Positions 16,401-23,760 of a stretch of 40,631 nucleotides of DNA are shown piece after piece. The stretch lies in the NCBI GenBank assembly GCA_934513205.1, contig CAKSWU010000018.1, forward strand, positions 1 through 40,631, in the 5' to 3' direction. Under the pieces are notes generated by a model, which was given only the letters and a program-made list of their open reading frames with translations, was not told where the DNA came from and ran no database searches. This DNA is from an uncultured Faecalibacterium sp. Lineage in GTDB: Bacteria > Bacillota > Clostridia > Oscillospirales > Ruminococcaceae. How positions within the stretch are numbered: the stretch's first letter is position 1; each line of letters begins with the position of its first letter. The position numbers and the translations under genes are program-made.

Positions 16401-16460
16401 AAGTGCACGGTTTCTGCACGGATTTTGCACGGTTTCAAAACGTGCAGAGGGTGCTTTTCG
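16401..16460. promoter_or_regulatory. Candidate integrase arm-type sites, right end
   Basis: TGCACGG repeats three times (AGTGCACGGTTT, TCTGCACGGATT, TTTGCACGGTTT), followed by an inverse ACGTGCAG. The left end has similar CTGCACAC and TTGCACA repeats near 243-276. Direct repeats near both att sites are typical of tyrosine-integrase arm sites. Confidence 0.5.
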
Positions 16461-16573
16461 CTGCAAAATCCGACAAAGGGTGCAGAAATTGCCGGGTGAA
16501 AAATCACGTTGATTTGTTCAAAAACAACGATGACTCGAAACTTCCATAAATTGAGACGAACCGGCGGCTTGCT

Positions 16574-16618
16574 CTCTTAATCAGTGGGCCCAGGGTTCGA
16601 GTCCCTGGAGGTGCACCA
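16574..16618 (+). other. attR: second copy of the 45-bp tRNA-Lys core
   Basis: Identical to 143-187, from the anticodon loop to CCA. There is no 5' tRNA half, so it is an attachment-site duplicate and not a gene. It marks the right end of the 16.4-kb element. Confidence 0.93.
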
Positions 16619-16626
16619 AAACAACA

Positions 16627-16675
16627 AAATCTGAACTTTTTTCCGATAGGGGAAGGGTTCGGATTTTTCGTTTTC
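16627..16675 (+). terminator. Probable original tRNA-Lys terminator
   Basis: AAATCTGAAC and GGTTCGGATTT pair with a loop, followed by TTCGTTTTC. It sits just beyond attR, as the native tRNA terminator would after the element inserted. Confidence 0.5.
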
Positions 16676-16785
16676 TTTGGAAAACAGAACGAATCCCTTG
16701 CTTCCATCGAAAAACGTCCCAGCCCTTATCATAAGAAAGCACGACAGTCAACCGTAAGAGTGCCGTAAGGCGGAAAGGACGCAAG

Positions 16786-17040
16786 ATGATGAAGTGCGAT
16801 GCAAGAGTTTGTTCGTTCAACATGGACACCGGCTGCGTGGAGCTGCTGCTCCGGGATGGGAGAATGATCTCCATCGACTGCACCGGGGTCGAGGATGCGC
16901 TGGATGTGACCATGTCGCAGAAATCAGAGTTGGATTATCTCATCTACAATGACCCGCTGGCGTATGCAGAGCTGATTCTAAATGAGGATCCGAAGGAATA
17001 TCTGAGGAAAGCGGCTGGGAGTCACGGGTTAGAAGATTAA
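16786..17040 (+). CDS. Paralogue of the small element protein (DUF6061-like)
   Basis: An 84-residue protein, MMKCDARVCSFNMDTGCVELLLRDGRMISIDCTGVEDALDVTMSQKSELDYLIYNDPLAYAELIL, paralogous to the protein at 16055-16303 but on the other strand and outside attR. GGAAAGGA precedes the ATG. Its presence suggests that a second, related mobile element once began immediately after attR. Confidence 0.65.
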   Translation: MMKCDARVCSFNMDTGCVELLLRDGRMISIDCTGVEDALDVTMSQKSELDYLIYNDPLAYAELILNEDPKEYLRKAAGSHGLED

Positions 17041-17315
17041 AGGCAAAACAAAAACAGGGTGCGCCCACCCGGACGCACCCTGAAAAATCCACCTACGACA
17101 ACGATATGTACAACAGGGCGTTCCCCGTCGGGAACGCTCTGTTTTTCTTTGCTTGGAATATGATGAGCCTGTTCCGCCTGCCACGCAGCAAACTCCCGTT
17201 GACCTTCCTCGCTGTTCCAGCAAGCAAGAATCGCCGGGTAGAATGCCCGTGCCAGACGGTCGATGACTTCATAGGGATAAGGGGAAGTGTTTGTGGACTT
17301 TTTCTTTTTGTTCAA
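17037..17315 (-). CDS. Small hypothetical protein, C-terminus doubtful
   Basis: A 92-residue reading frame starting at a TTG with AAAGGAG 7 bases upstream. The recognisable part is basic then helical: KKKKSTNTSPYPYEVIDRLARAFYPAILACWNSEEGQREFAAWQAEQ. Its last 30 residues run through two terminator-like hairpins, so the natural protein may end earlier or the gene may have lost its stop. I do not recognise a function. Confidence 0.45.
   Translation of the reverse strand: MNKKKKSTNTSPYPYEVIDRLARAFYPAILACWNSEEGQREFAAWQAEQAHHIPSKEKQSVPDGERPVVHIVVVGGFFRVRPGGRTLFLFCL
17047..17082 (-). terminator. Leftward terminator
   Basis: CAGGGTGCG and CGCACCCTG form a perfect 9-bp stem. On the minus strand it is followed by a T-rich run. 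It ends leftward transcription against the converging gene at 16786. Confidence 0.65.
17114..17150 (+). terminator. Rightward terminator
   Basis: CAGGGCGTTCCC and GGGAACGCTCTG pair around CGTC, followed by TTTTTCTTT. It ends transcription from the gene at 16786. Confidence 0.65.
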
Positions 17316-17461
17316 ACGCACGCTCCTTTGATCGTCCCACTGCGGCAAGGGCGGGTGGGAAAATCAGGATTCCATGTTACACATCAGGCGCAAGGGCGCG
17401 GAAGTTTTCTGTCCTGCACTTGCTTTCGTTGGATTCGTTGATGGCCTACAAGTGCCTGTCG

Positions 17462-18427
17462 TTATGCAGTCTTTTCTCCTTCAAGGGCTTCTGCAAGAGC
17501 CTTTTCCAGATAGGTTTCGATTTCAGTCAGGTAGTTAGCAGGCCTCTGCATTGCGAAGCGGAGAACCTTCTGCTTTTCCGGGTCAGTGAAATAGCTGGGA
17601 TTGTTTTTGAGCGTTTTCTTCCATGAGTTTTTCATCATTTCGGTCGCACGGCTCAAAGATTTGTAAACCTTCATAAACTCGTCCGGTACATGATAGCACC
17701 GAAATTCTTCTGTTTGTGGTGTGGGCATGGGAACGGGTTCCGCTTTTTCAGGTTCAAATTCTGCGCTGGCAGATTCCAACACTTCCAATGCCTCTGGATG
17801 CAGGATTTGAGCAAGGACATCTGAACGATGCTCGACACTTGCCTGCACAAGCTTGGACATTTCTTCGTTGGTGAACTTCACTTCACCGGAAAAGACTTTC
17901 TGCTTGATGCCGGGAGAGAGGTTGTCCGCGATGTCGATACCTCGTGTATAGTGGCTGGCACGGAGAACAGAGGCACGGCTGACACCGTTTTCTTCTGCGA
18001 TCCGGTCGCAGGTTTTCTTCCCGGAGTGGTGGTTATCATCGTGAGCACCACCACTTTTCTTTGCTAAAGTGTACTGATTGCCCCGAAAGATTTTTGCAGC
18101 TTTCTTCTCGGCTTCGTACTGCTTCCCAAGCAGATAGCGTTTCTGTTCAGGACTCAGGTTTCGCCGTCCCAACTGATTCCGGCAAATCCACGCAATGGCT
18201 TCTTCGCGATTCTCAAATCGGAGCGGCATGGTGGAGAAAGAGATTTCGGGATGCTCCTGAACGATCTCATAACGATTGTGGCCGTCAACAAGGGTGTTAC
18301 CCCAGACAATCAAAGGAGAAATCAGCTTGCCTTCCTTGAGGATGTTTTCTTCAAGCTGCTTGTACTCATCGTCCGTCAGCGGCGGGATCTGGTTCTGGAA
18401 CTCCGGGTCGATTTTCAGATTGATCAT
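17462..18427 (-). CDS. ParB-like nuclease-domain protein
   Basis: A 321-residue protein. Residues about 1-110 form a ParB/sulfiredoxin-like N-terminal domain (LTDDEYKQLEENILKEGKLISPLIVWGNTLVDGHNRYEIVQEH), followed by a helix-turn-helix (TCDRIAEENGVSRASVLRASHYTRGID). Such proteins are common next to relaxases in Firmicute conjugative elements and may act in partition or regulation. The start at 18427 has AAAGGAG 7 bases upstream. It ends near the small hypothetical gene and lies 12 bp from the relaxase fragment. Confidence 0.8.
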   Translation of the reverse strand: MINLKIDPEFQNQIPPLTDDEYKQLEENILKEGKLISPLIVWGNTLVDGHNRYEIVQEHPEISFSTMPLRFENREEAIAWICRNQLGRRNLSPEQKRYLLGKQYEAEKKAAKIFRGNQYTLAKKSGGAHDDNHHSGKKTCDRIAEENGVSRASVLRASHYTRGIDIADNLSPGIKQKVFSGEVKFTNEEMSKLVQASVEHRSDVLAQILHPEALEVLESASAEFEPEKAEPVPMPTPQTEEFRCYHVPDEFMKVYKSLSRATEMMKNSWKKTLKNNPSYFTDPEKQKVLRFAMQRPANYLTEIETYLEKALAEALEGEKTA

Positions 18428-18439
18428 ACGCACACTCCT

Positions 18440-19222
18440 TTATCTCTCCTGCTGCGTCGGTTCTTCCTCTCGGAAAAAGGACGCAACATTCTGCTTTGCG
18501 GTTTTCAGCTTGAGCAGTTCCTCTTTGGCTTCCTTGTACTGCTCGTAGAATTTTGCCTTTTCGGATGCCAGCTGCGCATACTCGGCTTCCAGTTTCTTCG
18601 GGCTGGGCAGCTTGGTGATATCATTTGCCTTGAAATAGGCTGCTGCCGCCCGGTGCGCTGTCAGCTCTGCACGGTGCTGTTCTTCAAAGGCTGCGGGTCG
18701 TTTTGCAGCTTTTAACTGCTGTGCGACGCTCTTGGTGCTGGCGTAGGCTGCGACCTGATAGCGCAGCTCTTTGTTGACCTTCATGCGGCCTTCGAGGTCT
18801 TTCACCACCGCCAGCGAATCGTGGAACTTGGTATCAAGCTCTGTAATTCTCTGGTCGAGTGCGTCCTCGTCAGTCAAGCCCTTTTCTTCTAGGAGAATCA
18901 AGGTCTGTGCCATGGCTTTGAGGTTGTGCTTCTTCGCCCAACGCTCGTAGCCGATGCCCTTGCCCTGCTTCAGCTTAGCCTGAATGTCCACCAGTTTCTG
19001 AATCTTATCGGGCTTGTCTGTTGCGATAGGCTGGATGGTCGGAGCAAGCCGGATGTTCTGAGCGAGTGCGGCAAGCACCTGCTCTTTCTCAAACTTGTCC
19101 CCGAGATGTTTCGCCCGGATGAACTTTGTCCTTCCGGCGGGCAGATAGCTGAGCCGCCCACGGCTTTCCTTGACGGCAATGCCGTATGGTGGATGAGAAA
19201 ACAACGCGTGAGCGATGGACAC
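18440..19222 (-). pseudogene. C-terminal fragment of a conjugative relaxase
   Basis: A 260-residue frame whose first clear homology is PPYGIAVKESRGRLSYLPAGRTKFIRAKHLGDKFEKEQVLAAL. That is the post-catalytic part of large relaxase/mobilization-nuclease proteins. A helical tail (about 60-260) continues to the end. The N-terminal domain with the catalytic Tyr and His triad is absent, and the sequence upstream of 19190 is unrelated island DNA. The frame opens at a GTG without a convincing ribosome-binding site. The truncation marks the left edge of the CRISPR island. Confidence 0.7.
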
Positions 19223-19266
19223 TTCAGCGATAAAAAAGTGGTGGAATATTTAAATAGAAACGACAG

Positions 19267-19305
19267 AAAAATCCAACTGGACAGGAACGAGGGGCTTTAC
19301 AGAAA
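19267..19305 (+). promoter_or_regulatory. Island motif copy 6 (distal, upstream of 19424)
   Basis: ATCCAAC (19271-19277), 16 bases, GCTTT (19294-19298), then TGTAAGGAC from 19306. It lies 80 bp upstream of copy 5, so the first island operon has two tandem copies. Confidence 0.55.
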
Positions 19306-19346
19306 TGTAAGGACCACACAGAATAAACAAAACAAAAAATCCAATC

Positions 19347-19387
19347 AAAATTCCAACTTTCTAAACACAAAAAGGCTTACAGAGAGT
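19347..19387 (+). promoter_or_regulatory. Island motif copy 5 (proximal, upstream of 19424)
   Basis: TTCCAAC (19351-19357), 16 bases, GGCTT (19374-19378), 7 bases, GTGAAGAGC. The GGCTT box ends 45 bp before the ATG at 19424, like the other island genes. Confidence 0.6.
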
Positions 19388-19423
19388 GAAGAGCCCCACA
19401 GCAAGTGAAAAGGAGCGAACTAC

Positions 19424-19996
19424 ATGCTGATTTACCCGAAGAACAAGAAGAGCGACCAGAAGGACGATCCCGTCTGGAAGGAGGACAGCTTCCTCCGTCT
19501 GCGCGGCTTTGCGGACGCGCTGGTCCACAAGACCGACTTCAAGACCGAGGACGGCAAGAACGTGTTAGCCGGAGCTTACTACGAGCGCGTCCGCCGAGAA
19601 CTTGAGACGCTGGAAGCGGCCAAGGTTGCACAGCTCAGCAAGTCTCTGGGACCCAAGGCCGCTGCACTCAAGGCGATGCCTGAGCCGACCGGCTGCAGCA
19701 GCAACAGCAGCAGCCCCCGCTCCACCGGAGCACGGCGTGCTGCACGCGAAGCCGGTGAGCGCCGTGCCCGTGCCGCCAGTGAACGCAAGGAGCTGATCAC
19801 AGCTATCCGCGCTGAACTGCTGGATGCCGAGGCCGAGATCAATGAAGTCTACTGCCGTGCGAACGCCAGCCTGGTGACCTACGGCAAGGCAGGCAAGTTC
19901 CGTGTGATCAGCGATGAGGAGATCCCGCGCTTTCATCCGGACTTTTCTGCCCGGAAGGCCGCGCAGGCCATGGGAATTGAGGAGGTATTGGGATGA
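19424..19996 (+). CDS. Island protein 1, helical, unknown function
   Basis: A 190-residue charged, helical protein. A polar linker near residue 85-100 (PEPTGCSSNSSSPRSTG) separates two helical parts, the second strongly Ala/Arg/Glu-rich (AREAGERRARAASERKELITAIRAELLDAEAEINEVY). There is no signal peptide or membrane helix. AAGGAG precedes the ATG by 9 bases. It is the first gene of a plus-strand operon and overlaps the next gene by ATGA. I do not recognise a family. Its motif-bearing promoter ties it to the CRISPR island. Confidence 0.7.
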   Translation: MLIYPKNKKSDQKDDPVWKEDSFLRLRGFADALVHKTDFKTEDGKNVLAGAYYERVRRELETLEAAKVAQLSKSLGPKAAALKAMPEPTGCSSNSSSPRSTGARRAAREAGERRARAASERKELITAIRAELLDAEAEINEVYCRANASLVTYGKAGKFRVISDEEIPRFHPDFSARKAAQAMGIEEVLG

Positions 19997-20427
19997 AGAA
20001 TCTGTTCAAGAAGGCTGACAGCGCCAAGCTGCCCGAGCAGGGCCGTGAGCGCACCGAGATCGACTACGCACACCGCACGATCGTCCACCATATGTTGTAC
20101 GGTTACCCGGGAGACTTCAGCAGCTGTGCGAGCTACCCGGACTACGATGACCCGGAGATGTTTGCGGGCGTGTTGGAGCAGGCAGCCGACGCAGTCAAAA
20201 AGCTGGACCTTGACGAGCACACCCCGGTGTTCGACGAGCTGGTCCGCCTGAAAGCCCAGCAACTGGCCATCTCCAGCCTTGTGGAGACCCGGTATCAGCA
20301 CCATGCATCGGCACTGAACCTGCAGGCGGATCTCCGACTACAGGTGGAAAACCTCCGTGCCAGCAAGAAGCTCATTGAAGAGCAGCTTGCAGACGTGAAC
20401 GCCCGCATCCAGAAACTGGAAGCCTGA
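19993..20427 (+). CDS. Island protein 2, coiled-coil, unknown function
   Basis: A 144-residue protein. A conserved-looking N-terminal part (TEIDYAHRTIVHHMLYGYPGDFSSCASYPDYDDPEMFAGVLEQAADAVKKL) is followed by a long coiled coil (about 85-144, ending LRASKKLIEEQLADVNARIQKLEA). It overlaps the preceding stop by ATGA and is 47 bp upstream of the membrane-protein gene. No family recognised. The coiled coil suggests a complex with the neighbours. Confidence 0.7.
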   Translation: MKNLFKKADSAKLPEQGRERTEIDYAHRTIVHHMLYGYPGDFSSCASYPDYDDPEMFAGVLEQAADAVKKLDLDEHTPVFDELVRLKAQQLAISSLVETRYQHHASALNLQADLRLQVENLRASKKLIEEQLADVNARIQKLEA

Positions 20428-20474
20428 CGCCCGCAGCGAAACACAACACGAGATAAGACCAGGAGGTACAACAT

Positions 20475-21368
20475 ATGTACATGGGTGAACACACCAACGC
20501 GACCGAAAAGCTCCACGAGATCCAGAAACAGGGCCGCACCAAGGGCAGCCTGCTGGACCACATCGCGATCCCCGTGACCGCCTTCTTTGTGGCCACGGAC
20601 CTTATGACCGTCCACCTCTACACCGAAAGCCTGTTCGACGAGCGGCCCGAAATGGCCATGCTGGTGGCTGCCTCCATCGCCCTGCTGCTCGATGCCTGCC
20701 CCATGCTGGCGGGCAGACTCAAGGGCCAGCTGGATGACATGCTGCCCCGTGATCAGCGGGCGACGAAGCGCCGCATCAGCGCACTTCTGGGCACAGCCGT
20801 CGGAGCCTTTGCAATCTTCGCGGGTTTCTGCATCGTGTCCACGCTCATGAGTGTGGAGGCCCTGGGAGCAACGGAGAACCCCACCCTCTACATGGTGGGC
20901 CAGTACATCCGTATGCTGCTGCCCATCGCCACCAGTGTGGGCTCTTACGCCATCGGCTTTTTCAGCGACCACCGCAGCCAGCTGGACAGCCTGAAGGCCC
21001 AGCGCCTGGATCTGCAGGACCTGGCTGCCGACACCGACAGCGCCATCAGCCATGCGGAGTTTGCGGCAGCAAACTTTGACCCGGACCTCCAGGACTACCG
21101 CTTTGCACAGGCAAAGCTCAAGAGCCTGAGCATTTCGGCCCAGCAGGCCCGTTTGTCCGCACGCATGAAGCTGGCCGAAGAACTGGGCAGCGTAGAGGCC
21201 GCAGACGCTCTGCTGCACAGCGCGGGTCTGGACGACCTGCTGGACGAGCAGCACTGGCAGGCCATGCTGCTGCCCCCTGCCTCGGCTGAGGCTGCACCGG
21301 AACAGCCGGTGCTCCGCCTTGAGGCAGAGCCTGCCGCAGAGGAAGTGCCTGCCGCAATGGCATCTTGA
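20475..21368 (+). CDS. Island multi-span membrane protein
   Basis: A 297-residue inner-membrane protein. Hydrophobic segments are visible at about 30-50 (IAIPVTAFFVATDLMTVHLY), 58-75 (MAMLVAASIALLLDACPML), 98-122 (LLGTAVGAFAIFAGFCIVSTLM) and 138-160 (YIRMLLPIATSVGSYAIGFF). A cytoplasmic-looking helical region follows (about 162-260). The C-terminal tail is Ala/Pro/Glu-rich. AGGAGG precedes the ATG. It could anchor the two coiled-coil proteins encoded upstream. Family unknown to me. Confidence 0.72.
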   Translation: MYMGEHTNATEKLHEIQKQGRTKGSLLDHIAIPVTAFFVATDLMTVHLYTESLFDERPEMAMLVAASIALLLDACPMLAGRLKGQLDDMLPRDQRATKRRISALLGTAVGAFAIFAGFCIVSTLMSVEALGATENPTLYMVGQYIRMLLPIATSVGSYAIGFFSDHRSQLDSLKAQRLDLQDLAADTDSAISHAEFAAANFDPDLQDYRFAQAKLKSLSISAQQARLSARMKLAEELGSVEAADALLHSAGLDDLLDEQHWQAMLLPPASAEAAPEQPVLRLEAEPAAEEVPAAMAS

Positions 21369-21404
21369 CCCCAAAACAGATTTTTTTCAGAAAAAAGCTG
21401 CCTG

Positions 21405-21450
21405 TTTTCCAACTGGGAAGGCAGACAGCGCCTTTTCTGAGGTGTAAGAC
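21405..21450 (+). promoter_or_regulatory. Island motif copy 1 (lipoprotein gene)
   Basis: TTCCAAC (21407-21413), 16 bases, GCCTT (21430-21434), 7 bases, GTGTAAGAC (21442-21450). The box ends 44 bp before the ATG at 21479. A T-rich tract precedes it. Confidence 0.65.
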
Positions 21451-21478
21451 GCAAACCTCACAAACGAAAGGAAACGCT

Positions 21479-22654
21479 ATGAAGCTGAAGATGCTTACCC
21501 GCATGGCTACCATGGTGGCAGCTGGTTCTCTGGTGGTTGGTCTGCTGGCTGGCTGCAGTGTGATCCCCTCCAAGGACGGTGCGGCGGACAGTGCCGTGGC
21601 CACCGATACCGCCCTCATCATTACCCAGGGCGACGGCATGCCTGCCCTGACCAACGTCGAGGAGTTCCTCAACAGCGTAAATGTGACGCCGGGCGGCAGC
21701 GCCGGACTGGTGGTGGCCGATGGCAAGCCGTTTGCGCTCGGTCCTCAGCGCTTTGACCAGGTCAAGAACAACGACATCCAGCAGGCCCGAGCCGACAAGA
21801 CAGCACGCTACCAGCTGGTCGAGGCGGTCCAGGGCGCTGCAGCCACCACCCCTGAGACCGACCTGATCTCCGCCATTTCTCTCGCCAGTCGCATGCTGTC
21901 CGCCGGTACGGCCGACACCAAGGTGATGGTCATCCGGCACTCCGGCGTCAACACGGCAACCAGCCTGCCCATGCAGGACCTCGACCTGCTGAATAGCGAC
22001 CCTGCCAAGCTGCTGGATCAGCTGGACGCCGCTGCCATGCTGCCTCAGCTGAACGGCGTGGCCGTGGAGTTCTACGGCCTGGGCGATGTTGCGGGCAGCC
22101 AGGGCACGCTCAGTGCCCAGCAGGTCCAGTGGCTGAAGAGCTTCTGGCAGGCCTTCTTTGACCGCACGGGTGCAAACGTCACCTTCCATACCGACATCGT
22201 GTCCGGCGACGCCCTCAACAACGGCCACACCGTGACACCTCTGGCCGCTGCAGGCGCACCGACCTTCGTCAAGGTCAGCGCCGAGCAGGTGGCGTTTCAG
22301 CCCGACAGCACGACTTTCCTCGATGAGGCAGCTGCCCGTGCAGCACTGAACGGTCTGGCCGAGCAGCTCAAGGGCACTTCTGCCGCCCACTACATTGTGG
22401 CTGGCAGCACCGCACAGGTGGACAACGCCAGCCGCGAGGGTGCCCAGGCATTGTCTCTGGCCCGCGCACAGGCCGTGCGGGATGTGCTGGTGGAGGCCGG
22501 TGTCCCTGCCGACCGATTCACCTGCCTGGGCCTGGGCAACGAGCCGACGAGCGTGCGCAGCGCAAATGAGCCGGAGAACCGCTGCACCTACGTCGTGGCT
22601 GATACCACGGCCCAGGCTGCGGAGTTTCTGGCAGTGGGTCAGGCTGAGAGCTAA
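21479..22654 (+). CDS. OmpA-like lipoprotein of the CRISPR island
   Basis: A 391-residue secreted lipoprotein. A type II signal peptide with lipobox LAGC (Cys26) is followed by an alpha/beta region resembling a von Willebrand-type fold (ALIITQGDG, KVMVIRHSGVNTATSLPMQDLDLL, VAVEFYGLGD). The C-terminal OmpA-like domain (about 275-391) contains YIVAGSTAQVDNASREGAQALSLARAQAVRDVLVEAGVPADRFTCLGLG. OmpA domains bind peptidoglycan, so the protein should link membrane and cell wall. GAAAGGAAA precedes the start. It has its own island motif and terminator. A cell-envelope protein is an unexpected partner of a type III CRISPR locus. Confidence 0.8.
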   Translation: MKLKMLTRMATMVAAGSLVVGLLAGCSVIPSKDGAADSAVATDTALIITQGDGMPALTNVEEFLNSVNVTPGGSAGLVVADGKPFALGPQRFDQVKNNDIQQARADKTARYQLVEAVQGAAATTPETDLISAISLASRMLSAGTADTKVMVIRHSGVNTATSLPMQDLDLLNSDPAKLLDQLDAAAMLPQLNGVAVEFYGLGDVAGSQGTLSAQQVQWLKSFWQAFFDRTGANVTFHTDIVSGDALNNGHTVTPLAAAGAPTFVKVSAEQVAFQPDSTTFLDEAAARAALNGLAEQLKGTSAAHYIVAGSTAQVDNASREGAQALSLARAQAVRDVLVEAGVPADRFTCLGLGNEPTSVRSANEPENRCTYVVADTTAQAAEFLAVGQAES

Positions 22655-22667
22655 CCGGCAAATAAGC

Positions 22668-22714
22668 AGGGCACCCCGGCACAGAGCATTCTGTGCCGGG
22701 GTGTCTTTTTGTAT
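22668..22714 (+). terminator. Terminator after the lipoprotein gene
   Basis: GGCACCCCGGCACAG pairs with CTGTGCCGGGGTGTC around AGCATT, then TTTTTG. This strong rho-independent terminator separates the lipoprotein gene from CRISPR array 1. Confidence 0.85.
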
Positions 22715-22799
22715 GCGAAGGTGGCGATGCACCAGCCGCTTTGGCCCGTGCGGAAAGTGGGTTCGCACTGGGCCACACAGGCAGTTTGCGAAAAAGCAC

Positions 22800-22828
22800 T
22801 TTCATTTTGGCGGAAAGCATGCTATACT
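22800..22828 (+). promoter_or_regulatory. Leader promoter of CRISPR array 1
   Basis: An extended -10, TGCTATACT (-10 hexamer 22823-22828), has a weak -35 TTTCAT (22800-22805) at 17 bases. It reads rightward into the first repeat about 69 bp further on. Confidence 0.55.
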
Positions 22829-22896
22829 TTATGATAGAATTGGTGAGATGAACAGTTCCGGCGCTGCCAGACGGCTCCGGAATGGACAGTTTTGCC

Positions 22897-23606
22897 GATT
22901 TAACTCACACCCCGCAAGGGGACGGAAGCAGGCAAGTCCCAGAGTCATACCCATCGAAACAGCTTTTGAACCAACTCACACCCCGCAAGGGGACGGAAGC
23001 CCAACTGTTCCGATTAGGTTGATCCGCTGTCCCTGATTTAACTCACACCCCGCAAGGGGACGTAAATTTCGTTTATTTTTGCTAGCAAAACCCACATTCG
23101 ATTTAACTCACACCCCGCAAGGGGACGGAAAACGCTGCAATGCGTATCTGCAACGACTGATACTGCGATTTAACTCACACCCCGCAAGGGGACGGAAAAC
23201 TTGCGCTCTTTTCGTACTCTATATTGCAGCCACAAGATTTAACTCACACCCTGCAAGGGGACGGAAGCTGGCAAGTGCCAGAGTCATACCCATCGAAACA
23301 GCTTTTGAACCAACTCACACCCCGCAAGGGGACGGAAGCAGCAAATGCCATAATCATGACCATCGAAACAGCTTTTGAACCAACTCACACCCCGCAAGGG
23401 GACGGAAAAAAACATCGACAGAATAGTCTTTGAAGTATTTTGCGATTTAACTCACCCCCCGCAAGGGGACGGAAGCCCATCGTTACCAAAACCACCACTT
23501 GATTTAAACGGATTTAACTCACACCCCGCAAGGGGACGGAAGCCCATCCCGGTAGACAAAGACGACAACCAGGCGTTTGGATTTAACTCACACCCCGCAA
23601 GGGGAC
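22897..23606 (+). CRISPR. CRISPR array 1, 11 repeats, type III-A-like
   Basis: Repeats start at 22897, 22968, 23035, 23100, 23167, 23236, 23307, 23377, 23444, 23511 and 23580, giving units of 65-71 bp. The repeat is GATTTAACTCACACC followed by CCGCAAGGGGACGGAA, about 31-33 nt, with spacers of about 34-40 nt. The stem is CCCC-GCAA-GGGG. The 8 bases after it are ACGGAAGC or ACGGAAAA in most repeats, very like the ACGGAAAC handle of Streptococcus thermophilus type III-A crRNAs, so crRNAs read rightward. The last repeat is truncated after GGGGAC, as at a trailer end. Repeats 2, 7 and 8 begin GAACCAACTC instead of GATTTAACTC. Spacers 1, 6 and 7 are related to one another. Confidence 0.97.
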
Positions 23607-23613
23607 AAACAAA

Positions 23614-23677
23614 CAGAAGGAACTTTTCTGCACTGCATAGACGCAGCAGAAAAGTTCCTTCTGCTTTTTTATTTTTT
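23614..23677 (+). terminator. Terminator of CRISPR array 1
   Basis: CAGAAGGAACTTTTCTGC pairs with GCAGAAAAGTTCCTTCTG, followed by TTTTTTATTTTTT. It begins 8 bp after the last repeat and ends 10 bp before the island motif of the next gene. Confidence 0.88.
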
Positions 23678-23684
23678 GCGTCGT

Positions 23685-23730
23685 TTTTCCAACCGGGCAC
23701 GGCGGCAGAGCCTTTCTCTGAGTGTAAGAC
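23685..23730 (+). promoter_or_regulatory. Island motif copy 2 (VirD4-like ATPase gene)
   Basis: TTCCAAC (23687-23693) after a T-run, 16 bases, GCCTT (23710-23714), 7 bases, GTGTAAGAC (23722-23730). The box ends 46 bp before the ATG at 23761. Confidence 0.65.
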
Positions 23731-23760
23731 AGAAACACCTGAGACGAAAGGAAAAAGCCT

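Noticed and set aside
16574..16618. Second tRNA-Lys gene
   Set aside because: Only the 3' half is present; it is the attR duplicate.
23614..23663. Long stem at the end of array 1 as a twelfth repeat
   Set aside because: It shares no repeat sequence and is followed by a T-run; it is a terminator.
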